64,000 nt of DNA from Streptomyces griseocarneus (GCA_003674045.1 PENC01000032.1:27429-91428), one strand, 5' to 3'. Shown: positions 7,801 to 16,172, counted from the stretch's first letter. The notes: generated by a model from the sequence alone, not told the origin. Translations and numbers: made by a program.

Positions 7801-9231
7801 TCAGCGGCGGGGGCGGTGGCCGGGTTCCTGCTGGGGCGGGGTCTGGCGGGCGTCGGGGAGGGTGGGCCTGGGGCGGTGCTTCACGTTCCACTTGGCCTGT
7901 TCGAGCTGCTTGTCCGTATCGCCGGGCAGCCGCGGGGGCTCGACGGCGCGGGGCTCGGAGAAGCCGAAGGCCGAGGTGAGGTCGCCGAAGGCGCGACGGC
8001 GCCAGGCGCTGATGTTGGGTTCCTCGACGCCCGTCCAGCGCTCCAGGAAGCGCAGGACGGAGGTGTGGTCGAACGCTTCGCCCGCGGCCCAGCCGCCGAC
8101 CGTCCACGGCGAGATGATCACGCAGGGGACGCGGAAGCCGCCGCCGATGGGCAGCCCGCCCACGAACTCGTCCGGCGTGCCCGCGGGCGGCACGGGCGGG
8201 GGCACGTGGTCGAAGAGGCCGTCGTTCTCGTCGTAGTTCAGGATGAAGACGGTCTTCTTCCACACCGCCGGGTTGTCGGCGATGGCCTCCAGCTTCTTGG
8301 CGACGTAGTCGGCGCCCGCGGCGGGGAGGTAGTCCGGGTGCTCGGTCTGCGTGGACGGCGAGAACAGCCAGGAGACGGCGGGCAGCCGGTCGTTGCGGGC
8401 GTCGTCCTCGAAGGAGCCCGCCGGCCGCCGGACCATGCCCCGGTCGTACAGCGCCTCACCCGGCTTGGCGTTCTTGAACTGCTGGAACTCCTCCAGCATG
8501 TTGCACCCGTAGTTGTCCTCCTCCTGGTAGACCTGCCAGCTGACGCCCGCCTTCTGGAGCCGCTCGGCGTAGGTGGTCCAGCGGTACGGGGTGGGCGCGG
8601 TGTTCTCGATCACCGGGCCGCCGTGGGTGCCGCCGGGGTCGATGGTGCCCGTCATCCAGTAGAGCCGGTTGGGCCAGGTGGGGCCGAAGACCGAGCAGAA
8701 GTAGTTGTCGCACACGGTGAAGTTCTCCGCGAGCGCGAACTGGAACGGGATGTCCTCGCGGGTGTGGTAGCCCATCGTGTACGGGCCGTTCGCCCCGTCC
8801 GCCTTGCGGTGCGCGGGCAGCCAGCGGTCCATCCGGCCGTGGTTCCACGCGTCGTGCTGCACCTCCCAGGCGTGGCTGGTGGAGGGGATGGCCTGGGCGC
8901 TGGTCCGCTTGGTGTCCAGGTGGAACGGCAGCGTGTAGCCGGCCGGGTTCTCGGTGTCGGGCTGGTAGAAGACGGATCTGCCGTCCGGGAGCTTGAGCGC
9001 GTCGGGGTCCGCGAAGCCGCGGACGCCCTTGAGGGTGCCGAAGTAGTGGTCGAACGAGCGGTTCTCCTGCATCAGCAGGACCACGTGCTTGATGTCTTTC
9101 AGCTCGCCGTGCGTGGTGGGACCGGCGGCGACTGCCCGCTGCACGCTCGCCGGCAGCAGCGACAGCGCTGCCGCGCCGCCGATCGCTCCGGCGGCCGAGC
9201 CGAGGAGTCTGCGGCGTGTCATTTCGGCCAT
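7801..9231 (-). CDS. Secreted phosphoesterase (phospholipase C/acid phosphatase family)
   Basis: Exported phosphoesterase-family (PF04185) protein of 476 residues. A twin-arginine signal (MTRRRLLGSAAGA) is followed by the family hallmark HVVLLMQENRSFDHYFG, whose Glu-Asn and following Ser/Asp region forms the metal/phosphate site. Later motifs include FSPSTQTEHPDYLP, VFILNYDENDGLFDHV and CVIISPWTVGG. Non-hemolytic phospholipase C and acid phosphatases share this fold; the exact substrate is not determinable. The ATG at 9231 has a purine-rich GGGAGAGGGG upstream; an ATG at 9222 is also possible. A longer open frame to 9294 lacks signal features. The gene is convergent with ccsB. Confidence 0.88.
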   Translation of the reverse strand: MAEMTRRRLLGSAAGAIGGAAALSLLPASVQRAVAAGPTTHGELKDIKHVVLLMQENRSFDHYFGTLKGVRGFADPDALKLPDGRSVFYQPDTENPAGYTLPFHLDTKRTSAQAIPSTSHAWEVQHDAWNHGRMDRWLPAHRKADGANGPYTMGYHTREDIPFQFALAENFTVCDNYFCSVFGPTWPNRLYWMTGTIDPGGTHGGPVIENTAPTPYRWTTYAERLQKAGVSWQVYQEEDNYGCNMLEEFQQFKNAKPGEALYDRGMVRRPAGSFEDDARNDRLPAVSWLFSPSTQTEHPDYLPAAGADYVAKKLEAIADNPAVWKKTVFILNYDENDGLFDHVPPPVPPAGTPDEFVGGLPIGGGFRVPCVIISPWTVGGWAAGEAFDHTSVLRFLERWTGVEEPNISAWRRRAFGDLTSAFGFSEPRAVEPPRLPGDTDKQLEQAKWNVKHRPRPTLPDARQTPPQQEPGHRPRR

Positions 9232-9428
9232 GGAGTGCCCCTCTCCCTGGAGTCGCGTGAGGCCACAGTGTGACCCTTGCGACTCTCCCGGCACGGGCGT
9301 GTCGAGGGCAGGAGGGGGCGTGTGAACGGAGCGTCAAATGGCTGTGAAGAGGCGGAAGTTGACGAAAATGTTCATCGTATGGGCCGAGGAATGTCACCCT
9401 GACGGATGACGCGGCGCTGCGCCGTTTG

Positions 9429-9660
9429 GCTGCGCCGCTGGGCGGGGGCGTCTACGGGGGTGCGGCTTGCTCGCCGCGTGCGTCTGCGGGTCCGGTGGGG
9501 GCTGGTCGCGCAGTTCCCCGCGCCCCTTGAGCCCGGGGCTTCGCCCCGGGTCCCGTTACCCTCCCCGGTTGTGGGCAGGCGTTCCGCACGGCGGAACGGG
9601 TGGGCACAACCGGGCCGCCGGGCCGCACCGACCACGGGGTCCGGGGGCGGAGCCCCCGGG
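9429..9660. repeat. Dispersed repeat copy 1 with two GC hairpins
   Basis: This gene-free stretch (9232-9663) holds the repeat in reverse orientation. The core GTCGCGCAGTTCCCCGCGC lies at 9505-9523, with flanking CTGCGGGTCCGG and GGGTGCGG segments. Two hairpins follow: CCCGGGGC-TTC-GCCCCGGG at 9532-9550 and CCGGGGGC-GGA-GCCCCCGG at 9641-9659. The second sits directly after the stop of the gene at 9664-9954 and may terminate it. The rest (9232-9428) should hold the promoter of the phosphoesterase gene; no clear box was recognised. Confidence 0.7.
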
Positions 9661-9663
9661 CGG

Positions 9664-9954
9664 TTACGACTGGTCGCCCGGCTTGTCCGGGCGGAGGGAG
9701 CGGAGGAACTCCGGGTTGTCGTCCGGGGCCACCCAGCGCTGGGCCGGCTCCGCGGGGGTGACGCGTGCGCGTCGTCGGCGGCCGGCCACCACCCATGCCA
9801 CGGGGCCCACGAGCACGCCGCCGAAGAGCAGGATGACGATCACCCACCCGATCTTCGGCAGGCCCCGTACCTCCTCCTCCGGCGTGTTGAGGCAGTCGAT
9901 GAAGGCGTAGATCCACAAGCCCAGGACCAGCAGAGTCGGCAGATACCTGAGCAT
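9664..9954 (-). CDS. Small membrane protein with PLDc_N domain
   Basis: 96-residue protein with two predicted membrane helices (YLPTLLVLGLWIYAFIDCL and a WVIVILLFGGVLVGPVAWVV segment). It matches the phospholipase D N-terminal membrane module (PLDc_N, PF13396), which also occurs as a stand-alone protein in actinobacteria without a catalytic HKD domain. A basic RRRR cluster after helix 2 and an acidic/polar C-terminus suggest a cytoplasmic tail. Function is unknown. It is divergent from the UbiD-family gene at 10042, with 87 bp between starts. Confidence 0.82.
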   Translation of the reverse strand: MLRYLPTLLVLGLWIYAFIDCLNTPEEEVRGLPKIGWVIVILLFGGVLVGPVAWVVAGRRRRARVTPAEPAQRWVAPDDNPEFLRSLRPDKPGDQS

Positions 9955-10041
9955 GTGGCGGGCTCCCCCGGGTGCGGTGCTGCGGGCCGAAGTCGGCCCC
10001 CGTGACCGCTCCAGGGTAGTCCGTGCTCGATACTGGAACGT

Positions 10042-11496
10042 ATGGCTTATGACGATCTTCGCTCGTTCCTCCGGGCACTGGAGCGCGACGGCGACCTCAA
10101 GCGCATCAAGGCCGAGGTGGACCCGCACCTGGAGATCGGGGAGATCGTCGACAGGGTGAACAAGGCCGGTGGGCCCGCCCTGCTCTTCGAGAACGTCAAG
10201 GGCGCGGCCATGCCGCTGGCCATGAACGTCTTCGGCACCGACCGCCGTCTGCTCAAGGGCCTGGGCCTGAAGTCCTACGAGGAGATCAGCGAGAAGATCG
10301 GCGGCCTGCTCAAGCCGGAGCTGCCGCACGGCTTCGTCGGCTTCCGCGAGGCCTTCGGCAAGCTGGGCGCGATGGCGCACGTCCCGCCGCGGAAGGTGAA
10401 GGAGGCCCCCGTCCAGGAGGTCGTGCTCACCGGCGACGACGTCGACCTCGATCAGTTGCCCGCGCTCTTCACCTGGCCCGAGGACGGCGGCTCCTTCTTC
10501 AACCTGGGTCTCACCCACACCAAGCACCCCGAGACCGGCGTCCGCAACCTCGGTCTCTACCGCCTCCAGCGGCACGACAAGCGCACCATCGGGATGCACT
10601 GGCAGATCCACAAGGACAGCCGCAACCACTACCAGGTGGCCGCGCGGCGCGGTGAGCGGCTGCCCGTCGCCATCGCCTTCGGCTGCCCGCCCGCCGTCAC
10701 CTACGCCTCGACCGCGCCGCTCCCCGGCGACATCGACGAGTACCTCTTCGCGGGCTTCATCTCGGGCAAGCGCGTCGAGATGGTCGACTGCAAGACCGTC
10801 CCGCTCCAGGTACCGGCCAACGCCGAGGTCGTCATCGAGGGCTGGCTGGAGCCGGGGGAGATGCTCCCCGAGGGTCCCTTCGGCGACCACACCGGTTTCT
10901 ACACGCCGCAGGAGGACTTCCCGGCGCTGACCATCGACTGTGTGACGATGCGGCGGCGCCCGCTGCTCCAGTCGATCGTCGTCGGCCGCCCGCCGACCGA
11001 GGACGGCCCGCTGGGCCGCGCCACGGAGCGCTTCTTCCTCCCGCTGCTGAAGATCGTCGTGCCGGACATCGTGGACTACCACCTGCCGGAGGCGGGCGGC
11101 TTCCACAACTGCGCGATCGTCTCGATCGACAAGAAGTACCCCAAGCACGCGCAGAAGGTCATGCACGCCATCTGGGGCGCGCACATGATGTCGCTGACGA
11201 AGCTGATCATCGTGGTGGACGCGGACTGCGATGTGCACGATCTGCACGAGGTCGCCTGGCGCGCCCTCGGCAACACCGACTACGCCCGCGACCTCACCGT
11301 CGTCGAGGGCCCGGTCGACCACCTCGACCATGCCTCCTACCAGCAGTTCTGGGGAGGCAAGGCGGGCATCGACGCGACCGCGAAGTGGCCCGAGGAGGGC
11401 TACACCCGGGACGGCGGCTGGCCGCACATGGTCGAGTCGGATCCGGAGACGGCGGCGAAGGTCGACCGCCGCTGGAAGGAGTACGGGCTTTCATGA
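10042..11496 (+). CDS. UbiD-family menaquinone biosynthesis decarboxylase
   Basis: 484-residue UbiD-family decarboxylase, dependent on prenylated FMN. Here it most likely removes the carboxylate of the naphthoate intermediate late in the futalosine menaquinone pathway (called MqnL in some schemes). The family features ENVKGAAMPLAMNVFGTDRR, the substrate/cofactor-binding region around HWQIHKDSRNHY and the conserved Glu-rich LEPGEMLPEGPFGDHTGFY are present. The downstream UbiX-like protein would make its cofactor and MqnP its substrate. The stop overlaps the mqnP start by 4 bp. TACTGG at 10031 lies only 5 bases before the ATG, so transcription may start at or near the start codon. Confidence 0.92.
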   Translation: MAYDDLRSFLRALERDGDLKRIKAEVDPHLEIGEIVDRVNKAGGPALLFENVKGAAMPLAMNVFGTDRRLLKGLGLKSYEEISEKIGGLLKPELPHGFVGFREAFGKLGAMAHVPPRKVKEAPVQEVVLTGDDVDLDQLPALFTWPEDGGSFFNLGLTHTKHPETGVRNLGLYRLQRHDKRTIGMHWQIHKDSRNHYQVAARRGERLPVAIAFGCPPAVTYASTAPLPGDIDEYLFAGFISGKRVEMVDCKTVPLQVPANAEVVIEGWLEPGEMLPEGPFGDHTGFYTPQEDFPALTIDCVTMRRRPLLQSIVVGRPPTEDGPLGRATERFFLPLLKIVVPDIVDYHLPEAGGFHNCAIVSIDKKYPKHAQKVMHAIWGAHMMSLTKLIIVVDADCDVHDLHEVAWRALGNTDYARDLTVVEGPVDHLDHASYQQFWGGKAGIDATAKWPEEGYTRDGGWPHMVESDPETAAKVDRRWKEYGLS

Positions 11497-12410
11497 CCGC
11501 CGCCGACGGGGTCCTCACCCCCGGACCCGCACCGTCCACCGGGAAGCTCAAGGGCTTCCTCCGGGTGGTCATGATCGAGCACTCGGTCTTCGCGCTGCCC
11601 TTCGCCTATATCGCGGCGCTCACCGCGATGTTCCAGGAGTACGGCGAGGTCCACTGGGTCCGTCTGTTCCTGGTGACGGTCGCCATGGTGGGGCTGCGGA
11701 CGTTCGCCATGGCCGCCAACCGCATCATCGACCGGGAGATCGACGCGCGTAACCCCCGTACCGCCGGGCGGGAGCTGGTGACCGGCGCGGTCTCCGTGCG
11801 CTCCGCCTGGACCGGTGCGCTGATCGCGCTGGTCTTCTTCCTGGGCGCGGCCGCGCTGCTCAATCCGCTGTGCCTGGCGCTGGCGCCCGTCGCGGTGATC
11901 CCGATGGTGGTCTATCCGTACGGCAAGCGCTTCACGGACTTCCCGCACGCGATCCTGGGCCTGGCCCAGGCGATGGGCCCGGTCGGTGCCTGGCTCGCGG
12001 TCACCGGGTCGTGGTCCTGGGACGCGGTGATCCTGGGCCTGGCCGTCGGCGTCTGGATCGGCGGCTTCGACCTGATCTTCGCCTGCCAGGACGTCCAGGC
12101 GGACCGGGCGCACGGTGTGAAGTCCGTGCCGGCCCGCTTCGGCATCCCGGGCGCGCTGTACGGCGCGCGGGTCTGCCACGCCGTCACCATGGCGCTGCTG
12201 GTCTGGTACGCGCTCGCCACGGAGGCCGGTGCCTTCTTCTGGGCCGGGCTCGTGGTCGTCACGGTCGCGTTCCTGTACGAGCACACGATCGTCAAGCCGC
12301 ACGACCTGTCCCGTCTGAACCGGGCCTTCTTCACGGTCAACGGTGTGATCGGCATCTGCCTGTTCGTCTTCGCGCTGCTGGACCTCATCCGCGCCGGCCT
12401 GACCTGGTAA
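11493..12410 (+). CDS. mqnP: Menaquinone biosynthesis prenyltransferase MqnP (UbiA family)
   Basis: UbiA-superfamily membrane prenyltransferase of 305 residues that attaches the polyprenyl chain to the naphthoate ring. Both Asp-rich Mg/diphosphate motifs are visible: ANRIIDREIDARNPRT near residue 75 and FACQDVQADRAHG near residue 200. Eight to nine hydrophobic helices are present. The ATG at 11493 overlaps the UbiD-family stop (ATGA), and the immediate operon partners are UbiD- and UbiX-type genes. The polyprenyl donor could come from the diphosphate synthase at 54545. A GC hairpin starts directly after the stop. Confidence 0.93.
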   Translation: MTAADGVLTPGPAPSTGKLKGFLRVVMIEHSVFALPFAYIAALTAMFQEYGEVHWVRLFLVTVAMVGLRTFAMAANRIIDREIDARNPRTAGRELVTGAVSVRSAWTGALIALVFFLGAAALLNPLCLALAPVAVIPMVVYPYGKRFTDFPHAILGLAQAMGPVGAWLAVTGSWSWDAVILGLAVGVWIGGFDLIFACQDVQADRAHGVKSVPARFGIPGALYGARVCHAVTMALLVWYALATEAGAFFWAGLVVVTVAFLYEHTIVKPHDLSRLNRAFFTVNGVIGICLFVFALLDLIRAGLTW

Positions 12411-12429
12411 CCGGGGGCTCCGCCCCCGG
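12411..12429. terminator. GC hairpin directly after mqnP
   Basis: CCGGGGGC-TCC-GCCCCCGG abuts the TAA of mqnP. The same hairpin type recurs at 9641, 21807, 31904 and 55572 just after gene ends. It lies upstream of a promoter-like TAGGCT for the next gene, so it may separate the two transcription units. Confidence 0.5.
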
Positions 12430-12466
12430 ACCTCCGACACGTCGCGGTTCCCGACCGCCCAGGCCG

Positions 12467-12472
12467 TAGGCT
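12467..12472 (+). promoter_or_regulatory. -10 box (TAGGCT) for leaderless UbiX gene transcript
   Basis: TAGGCT ends 6 bases before the GTG at 12479, and no Shine-Dalgarno is present. The spacing places the transcription start at or next to the start codon, suggesting a leaderless mRNA. The same layout occurs at mqnA (24021). Confidence 0.5.
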
Positions 12473-12478
12473 CGGGCC

Positions 12479-13168
12479 GTGGAGCCGTACGAAAAGAGAA
12501 GCCGCACGCCCTGGGTCGTCGGAGTGTCCGGCGCGTCGGGGACGCCGTATGCCGCCGCCGTCGTGCGCGGCCTCCTGGCCGCCGGTGAGGACGTCGATCT
12601 GGTGGTGAGCCGCGCGTCGCGGCTGACGCTGCTGGACGAGACGGGGATCAAGTTCCGGGACGCGCACTGGCGCGAGGATCTGCGCACGTGGCTGGAGCTC
12701 GGCGCGGACGGGAAGCCGCACACCTTCGACGTGGACGCCGACGGCGATCGCGTCCGGTACTGGGCGGCAGGTGATCTGGCGGCCGGGCCGTCGTCCGGCT
12801 CGTACCCCGTGAAGGGGATGCTCATCGTCCCGGCGAGCACGGCCTGTGTGGCCGGGGTGGCGCTGGGGCTCTCGAAGGATCTGCTCCAGCGGGCCGCGAG
12901 CGTGATGCTCAAGGAGCGGCGGAGGCTGGTGGTCGCGGTGCGGGAGACCCCGCTCAACGGTGTGACGCTCAAGCAGCTGGTGGCGCTCGACGAGGCGGGC
13001 GCTGTGGTGCTGCCCGCCTCTCCGGCGTTCTACGCGGGTGCGACGCACATCCAGGATCTGGTGGACTTCGTCGCGGGGCGGGTCCTGGACGCGGCGGGGG
13101 TGCCGCACCAGCTGTACCGCCGGTGGAAGGGAGAGCTCGGTGAGGCGCGCTCCCGTTCCGAGGGTTAG
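12479..13168 (+). CDS. ubiX: UbiX-family flavin prenyltransferase
   Basis: UbiX/Pad1-family enzyme of 229 residues that prenylates FMN to give the cofactor of UbiD decarboxylases. The FMN-binding signature VVGVSGASGTPYAAAVVRGL is at residues 13-32. The second conserved region, LIVPASTACVAGVALG, and the KERRRLVVAVRETPLN segment that binds the dimethylallyl phosphate donor are present. In this context it serves the UbiD-like enzyme at 10042 (MqnM role). The GTG start is chosen because the frame has no earlier start and a -10 box lies just upstream. The stop overlaps the convergent 43-codon gene by 4 bp. Confidence 0.93.
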   Translation: MEPYEKRSRTPWVVGVSGASGTPYAAAVVRGLLAAGEDVDLVVSRASRLTLLDETGIKFRDAHWREDLRTWLELGADGKPHTFDVDADGDRVRYWAAGDLAAGPSSGSYPVKGMLIVPASTACVAGVALGLSKDLLQRAASVMLKERRRLVVAVRETPLNGVTLKQLVALDEAGAVVLPASPAFYAGATHIQDLVDFVAGRVLDAAGVPHQLYRRWKGELGEARSRSEG

Positions 13169-13296
13169 CGCTTCTTGGCGCGCGCCCGGGCCGCCTTGGC
13201 CTCGGCACGCCGTTCGGCGGACTGGTGGGCACGCGAGCGGTTGGCGTCGTCCTGCAGCTCGCGCATACGGGCGTAGGCCATCTCGATCGTGTACAC
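13165..13296 (-). CDS. Small conserved-looking basic/acidic helical protein (43 aa)
   Basis: A short gene of 43 codons with AGGAG upstream of the GTG (reverse strand). The product starts MYTIEMAYARMRELQDDANR and ends in an Ala/Arg/Lys tract finishing AKKR. Charged residues spaced for a single amphipathic helix run throughout; there is no signal or membrane segment. It converges on the UbiX gene with 4 bp overlap and is divergent from the Lrp/AsnC gene. Codon third positions are strongly G/C, as in real genes here. Similar short proteins are, to my recollection, found in streptomycetes, but I do not know a function. Confidence 0.68.
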   Translation of the reverse strand: MYTIEMAYARMRELQDDANRSRAHQSAERRAEAKAARARAKKR

Positions 13297-13390
13297 GGGG
13301 AGATCACTCCTGAAGGATCGTCGTTGATCTAGCGGATCTTGCGGGAAATCCCAGGGGCTGAGCCCCTGTATGCCTTAGATTCTACATGCA

Positions 13391-13407
13391 AAGCGGCGAG
13401 TTCGCTT
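13391..13407. promoter_or_regulatory. Inverted repeat before the Lrp/AsnC gene
   Basis: AAGCG-N7-CGCTT, with partial extension (GCAAAGCG / CGCTTGT), lies 23 bp before the start at 13430, in the divergent region with the 43-aa gene. A separate CAGGGGC-TGA-GCCCCTG hairpin is at 13352-13368. Lrp/AsnC proteins commonly autoregulate from such sites; the role here is inferred. Confidence 0.35.
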
Positions 13408-13429
13408 GTTATTTGAAAGGTGCCAGGCA

Positions 13430-13885
13430 ATGGACGCGGTGGACAGGCAGCTCATCCAGGCCCTCCGGGAGAACGGTCGGGCGTCGTACGCGGAACTGGG
13501 CAGGCTCGTGGGCCTGTCCGGCCCGAGCGTCACGGACCGGATCAACCGCCTGGAGGCGGCGGGCGTGATCACCGGCTACCGGGCGACCGTCGACGCCGCC
13601 TCGCTCGGCCTCGGCGTCACCGCGCTCATCGGCATCCAGCTCTCCGACGCCGCGGACCACGAGGACGTGGCGCAGCGGCTGCGGGACCTGGAGGAGATCG
13701 AGGACTGCTGGTTCATCGCGGGCGACGACTCCTACATGCTCAAGGTCCGCTCCAGCGACGTCGACGGGCTGGAGCGCACGATCCGGCGGCTGTCCAGCAC
13801 CAAGGGCGTGAGCCGCACGCGCACGACCATCGTGCTCTCCACCAAGTGGGAGAACCGGGTGGGAGAGCTGCCCGAGGAGGCATGA
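13430..13885 (+). CDS. Lrp/AsnC family transcriptional regulator
   Basis: 151-residue regulator with an N-terminal winged helix-turn-helix (AELGRLVGLSGPSVTDRINR, residues 18-37) and a C-terminal RAM/Lrp ligand-binding alpha-beta domain (LGVTALIGIQL, GDDSYMLKVR). Such proteins form octamers and respond to amino acids. It lies between the UbiX gene and mqnE, so it may respond to a metabolite linked to this pathway, though this is only positional. The ATG at 13430 (MDAVDRQL) is the family-like start; an in-frame ATG at 13406 would add 8 atypical residues. Confidence 0.88.
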   Translation: MDAVDRQLIQALRENGRASYAELGRLVGLSGPSVTDRINRLEAAGVITGYRATVDAASLGLGVTALIGIQLSDAADHEDVAQRLRDLEEIEDCWFIAGDDSYMLKVRSSDVDGLERTIRRLSSTKGVSRTRTTIVLSTKWENRVGELPEEA

Positions 13886-13896
13886 GCCCGGGGGAG

Positions 13897-13902
13897 TAGT
13901 CT
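13897..13902 (+). promoter_or_regulatory. -10 box (TAGTCT) upstream of mqnE
   Basis: TAGTCT lies 44 bp before the mqnE ATG and just after the regulator stop, giving mqnE its own promoter with a leader of roughly 35-40 bases. No clear -35 is seen. Confidence 0.45.
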
Positions 13903-13946
13903 CGACGGGGTTTTGTGCATCGGATGTATCGAAAGAGGGCGGACGC

Positions 13947-15110
13947 ATGGACGCTGGACTCAAGCGTGAGCTCGAGGAGAAGGTCTACGCGGGCGAGCGG
14001 CTGACCCGCGAGGACGGCATCGCCCTCTACGACTCCGACGACCTGGCCTGGCTGGGCGGGCTCGCCCACCACGTCCGTACGCGGAAGAACGGCGACGTCG
14101 TCCACTTCAACGTCAACCGTCACCTCAACATGACGAACGTGTGCACGGCGTCGTGCGCGTACTGCTCGTTCCAGCGCAAGCCGGGCGAGAAGGACGCGTA
14201 CACGATGCGCATCGAGGAGGCCGTCCGCCTCGCCAAGGCGATGGAGAACGACAACCTCACCGAGCTGCACATCGTCAACGGTCTGCACCCGAACCTGCCC
14301 TGGCGCTACTACCCCCGCTCGCTGAGCGAGCTGAAGAAGGCGCTGCCGAACGTCTCGCTGAAGGCGTTCACCGCGACCGAGATCCACCACTTCGAGACGA
14401 TCTCGGGCCTGTCGGCCTCCGAGATCCTCGACGAGCTGATCGACGCCGGTCTGGAGTCGCTGACCGGCGGCGGCGCGGAGATCTTCGACTGGGAGGTCCG
14501 GCAGCACATCGTCGACCACCGCACCCACTGGGAGGACTGGTCGCGCATCCACCGCCTGGCGCACGAGAAGGGTCTGAAGACCCCGTGCACCATGCTCTAC
14601 GGGCACATCGAGGAGCCGCGGCACCGCGTCGACCACGTCCTGCGGCTGCGTGAGCTGCAGGACGAGACCGGCGGCTTCCAGGTCTTCATCCCGCTGCGCT
14701 ACCAGCACGACTTCGTGGACATGCAGGACGGCAAGGTCCGCAACCGGCTCCAGGCCCGCACCTCGATGGCCACGGGCGCCGAGGCGCTGAAGACCTTCGC
14801 GGTCTCCCGGCTGCTGTTCGACAACGTCCCGCATGTCAAGGTCTTCTGGGTCATGCACGGTGTGCAGACCGCCCAGCTGGCGCTCCAGCACGGCGCGGAC
14901 GACATGGACGGCTCGGTCGTCGAGTACAAGATCACGCATGACGCCGACAACTACGGCACGCCGAACAAGCTGACGCGTGACGACCTGCTGGAGCTCATCC
15001 GGGACGCGGGCTTCCGTCCGGTCGAGCGCAATACGCGCTACGAGGTCATCCGTGAGTACCCCGGCCCGGACGCCGCGCTGCGGGAGTCGCCGCAGCCGAT
15101 GCGCTTCTAG
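13947..15110 (+). CDS. mqnE: Aminofutalosine synthase MqnE (radical SAM)
   Basis: 387-residue radical SAM enzyme that joins the chorismate-derived enolpyruvyl benzoate made by MqnA to SAM, giving aminofutalosine. The cluster motif CTASCAYC provides Cys66, Cys70 and Cys73 for the [4Fe-4S]. The MqnE/MqnC/CofH-like core continues with IVNGLHPNLPWRYYP, KAFTATEIHHF and TPCTMLYGHIEEP. It is transcribed with the regulator and UbiX-region genes in the same direction, and a strong terminator follows at 15131. Assignment to MqnE rather than MqnC rests on overall similarity and the presence of a distinct mqnC at 27895. Confidence 0.94.
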   Translation: MDAGLKRELEEKVYAGERLTREDGIALYDSDDLAWLGGLAHHVRTRKNGDVVHFNVNRHLNMTNVCTASCAYCSFQRKPGEKDAYTMRIEEAVRLAKAMENDNLTELHIVNGLHPNLPWRYYPRSLSELKKALPNVSLKAFTATEIHHFETISGLSASEILDELIDAGLESLTGGGAEIFDWEVRQHIVDHRTHWEDWSRIHRLAHEKGLKTPCTMLYGHIEEPRHRVDHVLRLRELQDETGGFQVFIPLRYQHDFVDMQDGKVRNRLQARTSMATGAEALKTFAVSRLLFDNVPHVKVFWVMHGVQTAQLALQHGADDMDGSVVEYKITHDADNYGTPNKLTRDDLLELIRDAGFRPVERNTRYEVIREYPGPDAALRESPQPMRF

Positions 15111-15130
15111 AGGCGCACCCCTGGTGACGT

Positions 15131-15172
15131 GAGCCCCCGGCGGACTTCGGTCCGCCGGGGGCTCCACTTTTC
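15131..15172 (+). terminator. Terminator of mqnE
   Basis: A perfect 14-bp stem (GAGCCCCCGGCGGA with its complement) and 6-base loop (CTTCGG), followed by CACTTTTCGC, lies 20 bases after the mqnE stop. It is a canonical intrinsic terminator. Confidence 0.88.
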
Positions 15173-15208
15173 GCACCCTATTGCGCCATCGTCTTCTGTA
15201 ATGCTTGC

Positions 15209-15736
15209 ATGGCGTTTATGGTCCTTACGTTGGTGCGTGATCCCGAGCTGACCCCCGAGCTCCGCGCGGAGCTGCTCGCTCTGTGGGTGGACGTCTCGCA
15301 GGCGGGCGGGGCCGTCGGCTTCGTGCCGCCGGTGACGGCCGACCAGGTGCGGCCCGTGGCCGAGGCGCAGGTGGCCAGGGTCGCCGAGGGCCGGATGCGG
15401 ATGCTCGCCGCGTACGAGGAGGGTCGGCTCGTGGGCACCACCTTCCTCGGCCTCAACGACCACTACCTCATGACGCACTGGTGCACCCTCTACACGGTGA
15501 TGGTCCACCCCTCCCTCCAGGGCGGCGGGCGTGGCCGCGCTCTGCTGAACGAGGCCGTGGAGATGGCCCGTGACCTGGGCCTCGACGCGCTGCGCCTCGG
15601 GGTGCGCGGCGGCCTGGGCACCGAGGACTTCTACGCGTCCTGCGGCTTCAAGGAGGTCGGGCGGGTGCCGCGGGGCATCCGCGTGGGCCCCGGCGAGGAG
15701 CGCGACGACATCACGATGTGGCTCCCGCTGAACTGA
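15209..15736 (+). CDS. GNAT family N-acetyltransferase
   Basis: 175-residue acetyltransferase of the GNAT fold. Motif A is VMVHPSLQGGGRGRALLNEA near residue 96, the acetyl-CoA pyrophosphate loop being QGGGRG. The C-terminal motif B region is TEDFYASCGFKEVGRVPRG. The substrate is unknown. The ATG at 15209 was taken; an ATG 9 bases later is equally possible. It is a single gene between the mqnE terminator and the small membrane protein gene. Confidence 0.86.
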   Translation: MAFMVLTLVRDPELTPELRAELLALWVDVSQAGGAVGFVPPVTADQVRPVAEAQVARVAEGRMRMLAAYEEGRLVGTTFLGLNDHYLMTHWCTLYTVMVHPSLQGGGRGRALLNEAVEMARDLGLDALRLGVRGGLGTEDFYASCGFKEVGRVPRGIRVGPGEERDDITMWLPLN

Positions 15737-15804
15737 TCCTCTTCCGGTCGTGCTTGACTGGAGGGCGACCCTTTCGGATGCCGATGAGAAGAAGGTCCAA
15801 GTCC

Positions 15805-16104
15805 GTGAGTAGCCAGAAGAGCCAGAACTTCGCCTCGCTCCGCTACACCGCTCTGCGGTTCGGCCTGCTCGTCGCCTGTTTCGCCGTCGTCTGGGTGCTC
15901 TGCTCGCTGCACGTCATCCCGCTCGGCGTGGGCGACTCGAACCTCATCTGGATGGTCCTGCTCGCGCTCGTCCTCTCCGCCCCGCTGAGCTGGGTGCTGC
16001 TGCGCAAGCAGCGCGACGCGATGTCCGAGCAGATCGTGACCCGCGTCGACGCGGCCAAGGCCCGCTTCGAGGCCAACGCCGGCCAGGAGGACGGGGTGGC
16101 CTGA
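15805..16104 (+). CDS. DUF4229-like small membrane protein
   Basis: About 99 residues with two membrane helices (LRFGLLVACFAVVWVLCSL and LIWMVLLALVLSAPLSWVLL), an N-terminal LRYTALR and a basic C-terminal helix (RKQRDAMSEQIVTRVDAAKA). This pattern matches the actinobacterial DUF4229 family. The GTG at 15805 has GAAGG 9 bases upstream; an in-frame ATG at 15778 with a more distant GGAGGG would add 9 residues. No function is known. A terminator-like hairpin follows at 16137. Confidence 0.75.
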   Translation: MSSQKSQNFASLRYTALRFGLLVACFAVVWVLCSLHVIPLGVGDSNLIWMVLLALVLSAPLSWVLLRKQRDAMSEQIVTRVDAAKARFEANAGQEDGVA

Positions 16105-16136
16105 GCCCGCTGTAAGCCTCCTCACATTCTCGCGAC

Positions 16137-16172
16137 GCCCTGTCGTGGAGCAACCGCTCCACGGCAGGGCTT
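16137..16172 (+). terminator. Terminator after DUF4229-like gene
   Basis: GCCCTGTCGTGGAG pairs with CTCCACGGCAGGGC (one wobble) across a short loop and is followed by TTTCGTGTTG, 33 bases after the stop. Confidence 0.8.
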
